Below are positions 1-5,265 of a stretch of 6,380 bases of DNA, one piece after another. A model generated the notes under the pieces. The model had not been told where the DNA came from. It worked only from the letters and a program-made list of their open reading frames with translations, and did no database searches. Position numbers and translations under genes: made by a program. Positions within the stretch are counted from its first letter, which is position 1. Every line of letters begins with the position of its first letter. This DNA is from Actinomycetota bacterium (GTDB lineage: Bacteria > Actinomycetota > Acidimicrobiia > Acidimicrobiales > Poriferisodalaceae): NCBI GenBank assembly GCA_013151655.1, contig JAADHX010000486.1, positions 1-6,380 on the forward strand. The letters run 5' to 3'.

Positions 1-791
1 ACGAGCGCCCAATGTCGATCGCGCTCATCGCGAGCCGCAGTGGCGGCGGCGAGCCAACCCAAAACAGCGACGACGCGCAACCCGATGGTCCCGCGAGCCG
101 CAGTGGCGGCGGCGAGCCAACCCAAAACAGCGACGACGCGCAACCCGATGGTCCCGCGAGCCGCAGAGGCGGCGGCGAGCCAACAACATGGACGGCTGTC
201 GCTCGGACTATTGCTGGCGATCGAACCGATGCCGAACTTCGCTGGGCGGCAACTCACGACCCTCTTACTGGTCTTCCGGGCAGGGTGTTGGTTTATGACC
301 GCCTTGAGGTCGCGTTGTCGAGGGCGACGCGCACTGGCCAGCGGGTTGGGCTGTTGGTTCTGGATCTCGACTTCTTCGACGTCGTCAACACAGCCGTCGG
401 TGCCGACATCGCCGACCGCCTCTTAGCGGGCGTGGCCGAACGCCTTGCCCGTTCGATTCGACCAGGCGACACCATTGGCCGAATGGGTGACGACGAGTTT
501 GTGGTGTTGTGCGAACACTTCGATCAGCTCGACGATGCTGAACGGTTCGCGGAGCGGTTACTTCGTTCGGTTGAGGAACCAATCGAACTCGACGGCGCCG
601 ACTGGTTCATGTCGATGAGCGTGGGCATCTCGGTGGCACGCCCTGGTGTAACCAATGCCGACAGCCTTCTGCGTAGTGCCGATACTGCGATGTACCGCGC
701 GAAGGAACTGGGTCGTGGACGGCACGTGGTTTTTGGCAAAGGTTTGCAGAGTCCGCAGTTACCTTTTGTGGCGAATCGCCAGATCGGCTGA
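1..791 (+). CDS. GGDEF-domain protein (putative diguanylate cyclase or c-di-GMP/GTP sensor), 5' end outside window
   Basis: The reading frame (first full codon at base 3) is open to the window edge, so the ATG at 12 is probably internal; it has no visible ribosome binding site. Numbering from that ATG: residues 83-90 carry the HDPLTGLP entry motif of GGDEF domains. Asp118 (metal), Phe121, Asn126 and Asp135 (guanine contacts) match PleD D327, F330, N335 and D344. The signature is R-M-G-D-D-E-F (157-163), so the second Gly of GGDEF is Asp. PleD K332 and H340 correspond to Asp123 and Ala131. The inhibitory I-site R150-P-G-D153 sits exactly five residues before the signature. MYRAK (K231) near the end is intact. 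There is no EAL domain. The stretch before the domain (LIASR, repeat, GGGEPTTWTAVARTIAGDR) reads like the last strands of a PAS domain leading into the linker, interrupted by a 63-bp tandem repeat. GGDEF domains make c-di-GMP from two GTP. Whether this variant is active cannot be told from sequence. The family call is firm, the PAS call tentative. Confidence 0.9.
   Translation, partial: ERPMSIALIASRSGGGEPTQNSDDAQPDGPASRSGGGEPTQNSDDAQPDGPASRRGGGEPTTWTAVARTIAGDRTDAELRWAATHDPLTGLPGRVLVYDRLEVALSRATRTGQRVGLLVLDLDFFDVVNTAVGADIADRLLAGVAERLARSIRPGDTIGRMGDDEFVVLCEHFDQLDDAERFAERLLRSVEEPIELDGADWFMSMSVGISVARPGVTNADSLLRSADTAMYRAKELGRGRHVVFGKGLQSPQLPFVANRQIG
29..184 (+). repeat. 63-bp in-frame tandem repeat, about 2.5 copies
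   Basis: Copy 1 is 29-91, copy 2 is 92-154 (identical), and partial copy 3 is 155-184 (30 bp, one mismatch at 167, T to A). The unit is 21 codons, so copy-number change keeps the frame. It encodes ASRSGGGEPTQNSDDAQPDGP, a Gly- and Asp-rich, probably disordered segment. Each unit contains GCGAGCC twice, near its start and 19 bases further on, which could have seeded duplication by slippage. It lies just before the GGDEF domain, in what looks like a loop of a PAS-like region. Confidence 0.95.
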
Positions 792-834
792 CCAACCACC
801 AGCGCGTCCCACCGATTGGGTACTCTCGCCTCAC

Positions 835-2118
835 ATGGCTCAAGCAGGAGTGTCCGGTCACCGGGCCACCGAAATCAGCGACAGCATCGAGAACGCTATC
901 CGTGAAGGCCGGCTAGAACCCGGGGCCAAGCTTCCGACGGTGCGCGCGCTCGCAGATCAGCTCATCGTGAGCCCGAGCACGGTGTCTTCCGCGTATCGCC
1001 AGCTCCGACAGCGTGGGGTCATTTCGACACACGGACGCGGTGGCACGCGCGTGTATCAGCGGCCGCCTATCGAGACTCCGCCGGCGCCGCCGTTGCCTGC
1101 CAATGTTCGCGATCTCACTCGCACCCGCCACCAAGACGAAATCGCGCCGACGCTTACCCAGGTTCTGCACGATCTGGCCGACCGGCTTGTCGCTCCTGGA
1201 CCTGTCGATCTCGAGGACCGCCTGGTGAAGGATTTCGAGAACGACGGCATCATCACTTCTGGCGTGGTTGTCCTGGGTTCGGCCAGAGAGGCCCTCGATC
1301 GAATTCTCGATTCGCAGCTTCTACCAGGCGACCGGGTGGCGGTCGAGGATCCGACATCGGTCGAGATGGCCGATGTTCTGTATCTGAACGGGCTTCAGCC
1401 TGTTCCTGTGCAGGTAGACGCTCGAGGCCCGATACCTGCTGCTCTCGGTGAGATCCTGCCCAAGGTGGCTGCGTGCATCATTACGCCGCGAGGTCATGAT
1501 CCCACCGGATCTGTGATCGACCCGACTCGGGCTTCGGAGCTTCGGACGATTCTTAGAGCGGCACCAGAAGTATCTCTCATCGAGTGGGATCCACTCGGAC
1601 CGCTGGCTGGGGTTCCTTACGAACCAATCGCCGATCCTGACCGAGCTCGTTGGGCTGCCGTGCGTTCGTTCGAGCCGATGTTTGGGAGCCGTCTCGGAAT
1701 CGCGGCCATCGCCGGCGATCCGGTCACGGTGGCCAGGGTCCGCGGGCGGGTCGAACGGCTGGGCAGCCCGCTGAGCCCGCTGGTTAGGCGCATCGTCGAT
1801 GAGTTGTTGGCTCACCCTGGTGCCAGTCAGCGGCTCGCTCTCACGACTCGTACCAACGGGAGCAGACGTCTGGCGCTTATCGCCGAGCTTCGCGCACGCG
1901 GCATCGCCAGTCATAGTCAGGCTGGGCCGTGGGTGTGGGTTCCGGTCCCAGACCAGGAGCAGGCGACCTCGATGTTGTTCGATCGGGGCTGGTTGGTAGC
2001 TACGGGCGATCCCCTCGGGGCCGACTCGATGCAGGGCCTCCGTATTTCGGTGGCGCGCCTCGATGGCGCTATGACCCGTACCCTCGCCGACGATGTTCTT
2101 GAGGTGTTGGCGGCCTGA
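835..2118 (+). CDS. MocR/GntR-family transcriptional regulator with degenerate aminotransferase-like domain
   Basis: A 427-residue protein, a little shorter than typical MocR regulators (about 450-500). Residues 13-73 form a GntR winged helix: the run I-R-E-G-R-L-E-P-G-A-K-L-P-T-V-R, a recognition helix around SPSTVSSAYRQL (46-57), and a wing ending HGRGGTRV. A Pro-rich linker follows (about 74-115). The rest aligns by eye with fold-type I aminotransferases: GSAREAL, TPRGHDPTG (217-225), IEWDP (249-253), RSFEPMFGSRLG (277-288), and LRISVARLD near the end. The position of the PLP Schiff-base lysine (SFSK or SLSK in relatives) appears to be Pro281. NPTG is DPTG (Asp222), and the D-D-Y site is W-D-P. 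PLP binding is therefore doubtful, and it may sense another ligand. I chose ATG 835 because the frame upstream overlaps the GGDEF gene; protein similarity begins at residue 13. There is no Shine-Dalgarno. A TACTCT at 821-826 could be a -10 for a leaderless mRNA, which is weak evidence. The gap to the GGDEF gene is 43 bp. The target is unknown; the neighbouring glycosyltransferase is a plausible guess. Confidence 0.88.
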   Translation: MAQAGVSGHRATEISDSIENAIREGRLEPGAKLPTVRALADQLIVSPSTVSSAYRQLRQRGVISTHGRGGTRVYQRPPIETPPAPPLPANVRDLTRTRHQDEIAPTLTQVLHDLADRLVAPGPVDLEDRLVKDFENDGIITSGVVVLGSAREALDRILDSQLLPGDRVAVEDPTSVEMADVLYLNGLQPVPVQVDARGPIPAALGEILPKVAACIITPRGHDPTGSVIDPTRASELRTILRAAPEVSLIEWDPLGPLAGVPYEPIADPDRARWAAVRSFEPMFGSRLGIAAIAGDPVTVARVRGRVERLGSPLSPLVRRIVDELLAHPGASQRLALTTRTNGSRRLALIAELRARGIASHSQAGPWVWVPVPDQEQATSMLFDRGWLVATGDPLGADSMQGLRISVARLDGAMTRTLADDVLEVLAA

Positions 2119-2121
2119 CTC

Positions 2122-2140
2122 TGAGGCCGAGAACGGCTCA
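2122..2140 (+). terminator. Possible hairpin just after the MocR-like stop codon
   Basis: TGAGGCCG (2122-2129), loop AGAA, then CGGCTCA (2134-2140). These arms pair over 7 bp with one bulged G, three bases after the stop codon. No continuous T-run follows directly, only an A/T-rich stretch at 2144-2160 that itself holds AAGAA-AAC-TTCTT. It could be a weak terminator or a 3' end stabiliser, separating the regulator from the glycosyltransferase gene. Inference only. Confidence 0.3.
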
Positions 2141-2195
2141 CAGATTCAAGAAAACTTCTTCTGCAACGGTCCCACGCGGTCGACATGTGCAGTAG

Positions 2196-4112
2196 ATGTC
2201 AACTGCCCCGAGTAACAGCGAGTCCACCCGTGTTTCGTTGTCGCGCCCGCTTTGGGAGCGACAAGGTCTGGTCCGTGTGGTCAGTTCTTTCGCTATCGCC
2301 AGCACACTGGTGTACCTCGCCTGGCGGGTGACAAGCACTAGTGGCAAGTCGGCGCTGTGGCTGTTCGTTGCCCTGTTTGCCCTTGAATCGTGGACGCTGA
2401 TGCGTCTAGTTGTCGACGTTCGCGTTTTGTGGACGGTGCCCAAAACCACCAGACCCGAACTGTGCGAGGTGCTGAGCGTCGACATCGTGGTCACTACGTT
2501 CCACGAGCCGGTACAAGTGGTCAGAGCAACGCTGCTCGGCTGCAACGCTGTGTCTTATCCGCACAATACGCTCCTGGTCGATGACGGCGGCCGACCCGAG
2601 ATGCGCGATCTAGCGGCTGAGCTTGGTGCTAGTTATCTTCACCGCGAAGACACGACCGGTGCTCGCGCTGGTGCGTTAAACCACGCGATCAATAGCTCAA
2701 CAGCAGAGTTGCTGTTCATGCTCGAGGCCGACCAGGTACCTCTGCCTGACGCTCTCCACGCCATAGCGGGCTACTTCCACGACAACCGCGTTGCCATTGT
2801 CCAGACTCCGATGGAGTACCTGAACCGTGATTCGATCCTGCATTCGTCTCCGAATCGCCATGAGCGCAGCTACGCCAACGAAGTGCTTGGCCCAGCCCGT
2901 GGCCATCTGGGCGGCGCACTCTGGGAAGGTTCAGCAAGTCTGGTTCGTCGAGTCGCATTGGCATCGGTTGGTGGCGTCGCCACGAACTCGACCACCGGCG
3001 AGCTTCAAACCACAGTGAGGTTGCACTCCCTCGGCTGGTCGACTCGGTACCACGCCGAACCGATCGTTCAGGGTTTGGCGCCTCACAATTTGTCGGCTTT
3101 CCTTCGCCAACGCGAACGTTGGGCTCGAGGCCACGTCGGAGTGGTTCGCACCGCGGACCACCCGCTTTCCGCGCACGGATTGTTGCGCGAGCAACGCTGG
3201 TGCTTCACACAACTCCTTCTCGACTACGTCCAGGCCGCCGTCGATCTCGGATACTTCTTGGTCTTGCTCACGGTTCTATGGACCGGGTTGATCCCTCTCG
3301 ACGCATCGGTTCTCGGCCTCGCCATGTTCTGGGCTCCAGCGTTCATCGCACGATCGTTGGCCGCGGTTGCGTTGTCGAGAGGACGTCTCCGATTCGGTGA
3401 AACTGCGGCGCGACGTATGTTGACGTTCGAGATCCATCTCAAGGCTCTGCTGACCGTCCTAATCGGAATCCACAAACGATTTGCGCCGGTAGAAAGAACC
3501 GGTGTTGACGAGGGCGGTCTTGATGTCATAGAGCACCTGAAGCTACTCACGGCGATGACCCTTGTTCTCGAGGTTGTGCTCGGGGTCAGAATGCTCGACG
3601 CCCTCATCGGTTGGCCTTTGTCATCAATGCAAGGATTGGCACTGATTGCGTCGGCGCTAATCGGCGCAGCCATCTTGTGGCTGGCTCTACAGGTCCTTGG
3701 CGTGTTTGTCCGACGCCGTCAACACCGGTCGTTCTATAGGGTCGACACCGATCTTGGCGGCTATGCCGATGGCCAACTCGTGAAAGTCCGCGACCTCACC
3801 CCCGCGGGTGCAGGGTTGGTTACAACCGCTCTTCTAGCTCCGGGCAGCCGGGTCCACCTGCGCCTTCGCCTACCCGATGCTCGCGGTGGGGCTAGCACGC
3901 TTGACCTTCAGGCAGTCGTCCGAAATCAGACTTCGAATCAGGAGGGCAACCGCTTTAGGGTTGGTTGCCGATTCGTCGGTCTGACCAAAGACGAAGTCAA
4001 CCAGATCACCGAGTACGCATCAGTAGTTCGGCCATACCAACTACTCCGAGGCACAACTGATTCGGCGCAGTTGCGAGGCTCAAACCGTGAGGTCTGGCCA
4101 GTCGACCGCTAG
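2196..4112 (+). CDS. Membrane family 2 glycosyltransferase, cellulose-synthase (BcsA)-like, with C-terminal PilZ domain
   Basis: A 638-residue processive-type glycosyltransferase, shorter than typical BcsA. There are two N-terminal membrane helices (about 28-46, 50-72), then a cytosolic GT-A domain (about 90-320). Motifs seen: VDDGG (D129, D130), RAGALNHA (157-164; usually KAG), EADQVP (E177, D179; usually DxD), WEGSASLVRR, TTGEL (266-270; usually TED, so Glu269 stands for the catalytic base), and QRERW (305-309, intact). Then come membrane helices near 345-367, 371-393, 448-468 and 478-504, with a likely interface helix at 414-425. The gating-loop region HKRFAPVERTG (426-436) only loosely resembles FxVTxKG. 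The PilZ domain (about 506-610) has R511-xxx-R515 and D533-L-T-P-A-G538, a complete c-di-GMP signature. It probably polymerises and exports an exopolysaccharide when c-di-GMP binds; the sugar is unknown, and no BcsB or other partner is in the window. ATG 2196 follows an in-frame TAG, so it is the first possible ATG; no Shine-Dalgarno is visible. The 3' end overlaps rsmI by 33 bp. Confidence 0.9.
   Translation: MSTAPSNSESTRVSLSRPLWERQGLVRVVSSFAIASTLVYLAWRVTSTSGKSALWLFVALFALESWTLMRLVVDVRVLWTVPKTTRPELCEVLSVDIVVTTFHEPVQVVRATLLGCNAVSYPHNTLLVDDGGRPEMRDLAAELGASYLHREDTTGARAGALNHAINSSTAELLFMLEADQVPLPDALHAIAGYFHDNRVAIVQTPMEYLNRDSILHSSPNRHERSYANEVLGPARGHLGGALWEGSASLVRRVALASVGGVATNSTTGELQTTVRLHSLGWSTRYHAEPIVQGLAPHNLSAFLRQRERWARGHVGVVRTADHPLSAHGLLREQRWCFTQLLLDYVQAAVDLGYFLVLLTVLWTGLIPLDASVLGLAMFWAPAFIARSLAAVALSRGRLRFGETAARRMLTFEIHLKALLTVLIGIHKRFAPVERTGVDEGGLDVIEHLKLLTAMTLVLEVVLGVRMLDALIGWPLSSMQGLALIASALIGAAILWLALQVLGVFVRRRQHRSFYRVDTDLGGYADGQLVKVRDLTPAGAGLVTTALLAPGSRVHLRLRLPDARGGASTLDLQAVVRNQTSNQEGNRFRVGCRFVGLTKDEVNQITEYASVVRPYQLLRGTTDSAQLRGSNREVWPVDR
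4080..4112. other. Tail-to-tail overlap of glycosyltransferase gene and rsmI
   Basis: The glycosyltransferase stop TAG is at 4110-4112 on the plus strand and the rsmI stop TGA at 4082-4080 on the minus strand, so the last 11 codons of each gene (stop included) lie on opposite strands of the same DNA. There is no room for a conventional terminator between the two convergent units. Transcripts must read into each other unless termination occurs inside coding sequence. Confidence 0.9.
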
Positions 4113-4922
4113 GGATGCTTCGTAGACCATTCGTTTTGGGGCCGACAGAGTTGCCATTGTTGCAGCAACCCCAGATCGACGGTCGCTACCTGCGCTGGCC
4201 AACTTCTCTAGATGTTCTGTCACAACTTCGACGGTCGCCGGCTCTGGCGGTGGAGCAGGGCCGATGACGATCACGATCTCGCCTTTCACGACCCCGTCGA
4301 AATGAGCAGCGAGTTCGGAAAACGTTCCGCGGAACGTTTCTTCGTGAAGTTTGGTCAACTCGCGACTAATCGAAGCCATGCGCTGATCGCCGAACAGTTC
4401 AGCAAACTCAACGAGGGTGGCACCGAGCCGCCGTGGCGATTCGTAGATCACGACGGTGCGCGGTTCAGCAACTAGATCACTGAGAATCTCTTGCCTCGCC
4501 CGGCCCTTACGGGGCAAGAAGCCCTCCACCACGAATCGCTCCGTTGGCAGTCCTGACGCAACCAGGGCAGCTAACGCAGCCGAGGGGCCTGGTAGCGGTA
4601 CCACCTCGAACCCGGCCTCGACTACCGCAGCAACAAGCGAGGTACCTGGGTCGCTAACGCCAGGTGTCCCCGCGTCGCTGACAACGGCTACGTCGTGACC
4701 AGCGTCCAACAACTCAATCACCCTCGTCGATGCCCGCTGTTCGGTGTGGGCATCTGATCGAATGAGCTGGTTTGGTCTGGCGCCGATATGTCGGAGCAGC
4801 CGCCCTGAGTGCCGAGTGTCCTCGCAGGCAACCGCTTCGACACTCGACAAAACGTCGACGGCACGGACGGTGATATCGCCGAGGTTTCCAATTGGCGTGG
4901 CGACGACATAGAGCTTGCCCAT
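4080..4922 (-). CDS. rsmI: 16S rRNA (cytidine(1402)-2'-O)-methyltransferase RsmI
   Basis: A 280-residue protein, the normal length for RsmI, a SAM-dependent enzyme of the tetrapyrrole-methylase fold that 2'-O-methylates C1402 in the ribosomal P-site. The diagnostic motifs are all present: LYVVATPIGNLGDIT (4-18), CEDTRHSG (33-40), VSDAGTPGVSDPG (81-93), PLPGPSA (109-115), EGFLPRKG (133-140), ESPRRL, and RELTKLHEETFRGTF. The start at 4922 is chosen because GKLYVVATPIGNLGD directly follows it, as in family members. The in-frame ATG at 4964 would add 14 residues, including an unnatural run of arginines that lies inside the DUF192 gene. The start codon shares one base with the upstream DUF192 stop (TGATG), implying translational coupling. 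It is the last gene of the ychF cluster. A 20-bp perfect palindrome lies at 4320-4339. The 3' end overlaps the convergent glycosyltransferase gene. Confidence 0.97.
   Translation of the reverse strand: MGKLYVVATPIGNLGDITVRAVDVLSSVEAVACEDTRHSGRLLRHIGARPNQLIRSDAHTEQRASTRVIELLDAGHDVAVVSDAGTPGVSDPGTSLVAAVVEAGFEVVPLPGPSAALAALVASGLPTERFVVEGFLPRKGRARQEILSDLVAEPRTVVIYESPRRLGATLVEFAELFGDQRMASISRELTKLHEETFRGTFSELAAHFDGVVKGEIVIVIGPAPPPEPATVEVVTEHLEKLASAGSDRRSGVAATMATLSAPKRMVYEASLAVDWPDLTV
4320..4339. repeat. 20-bp perfect palindrome inside rsmI
   Basis: AAACGTTCCG is followed at once by its exact reverse complement, with no spacer and CGCG at the centre. On the minus strand it encodes the T-F-R-G-T-F part of a conserved RsmI motif, so the symmetry partly follows from the repeated Thr-Phe codons flanking Arg-Gly. 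It could be coincidence, or a protein-binding or restriction-type site; no function is shown. Confidence 0.85.
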
Positions 4923-4924
4923 CA
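4920..4924 (-). other. TGATG stop/start overlap coupling DUF192 gene and rsmI
   Basis: On the minus strand the DUF192 stop TGA (4924-4922) and the rsmI start ATG (4922-4920) share the A at 4922. No strong Shine-Dalgarno precedes the rsmI start, so terminating ribosomes probably reinitiate here. Confidence 0.85.
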
Positions 4925-5251
4925 CTGGCGGAACTCGACGACGTCGCCTTCTTGAACTTGCCACTTGGCAAACGCGCCGCGACGTGCTTCGACGACGGCC
5001 GAAACGTGGCGACGGGGACGAACAACTCTGCGCCTTGGAAGGGGTCGTATAGCTACTACGCGTCCGGACGAGTCGACTAGAGCCACATCGAGATCGAACT
5101 GCATGCCGAAAGAATGAACCGAACGCGCTGGCGAAATGAGGAAGGCCCCATCGAGGCTGTCTCGCCCAAGGAGCCCGCGGCGCCGGGCGGATCGGCTGTC
5201 GGCGATCTCAAGGCTGGCGACTACTTGACCCTCTTTAACCAACCATGCCAT
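4922..5251 (-). CDS. DUF192 family protein, function unknown
   Basis: A 109-residue protein that matches the DUF192 family (PF02643) by its central block: RRRGLLGRDSLDGAFLISPARSVHSFGMQFDLDVALVD (about residues 23-60), followed by PLPRRR, PRRH, VVEARRGAFAKW and the terminal GDVVEFR. Many family members begin with a signal peptide or lipobox; this one starts MAWLVKEGQVVASLE with neither, so it should be cytosolic. The biochemical role of the family is not established. The start at 5251 gives a normal length and begins 14 bp after the ychF stop. Its stop overlaps the rsmI start. The context suggests co-transcription with ychF and rsmI. The last 29 coding bases closely resemble the end of ychF. 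Confidence 0.9.
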   Translation of the reverse strand: MAWLVKEGQVVASLEIADSRSARRRGLLGRDSLDGAFLISPARSVHSFGMQFDLDVALVDSSGRVVAIRPLPRRRVVRPRRHVSAVVEARRGAFAKWQVQEGDVVEFRQ

Positions 5252-5265
5252 CGGCCACTACTCGA

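Noticed and set aside
40..426. Alternative open frame through the 63-bp repeat
   Set aside because: It stays open because the repeat length is a multiple of three; the product is low-complexity and out of frame with the clear GGDEF domain.
821..826. TACTCT as a -10 box for a leaderless MocR-like transcript
   Set aside because: Spacing to ATG 835 fits, but there is no -35 match, and six-base matches of this kind are expected by chance; not listed as a feature.
655..834. Extended N-terminus of the MocR-like protein starting at ATG 655
   Set aside because: It overlaps the GGDEF coding sequence by 137 bp and the added residues do not resemble any domain; the winged-helix homology begins just after ATG 835.
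1321..1914. 197-codon open frame on the minus strand inside the MocR-like gene
   Set aside because: It is antisense to a well-supported gene in GC-rich DNA, with no recognisable motif or start signal.
2196..4112. Naming the glycosyltransferase bcsA
   Set aside because: The catalytic motifs deviate, the protein is short, and no bcsB or other cellulose operon gene is visible, so the product cannot be called cellulose.
4923..4964. Longer RsmI start at 4964
   Set aside because: The 14 extra residues are mostly Arg from the overlapping DUF192 frame, and family members begin directly at the GKLYVVATPIGN block.
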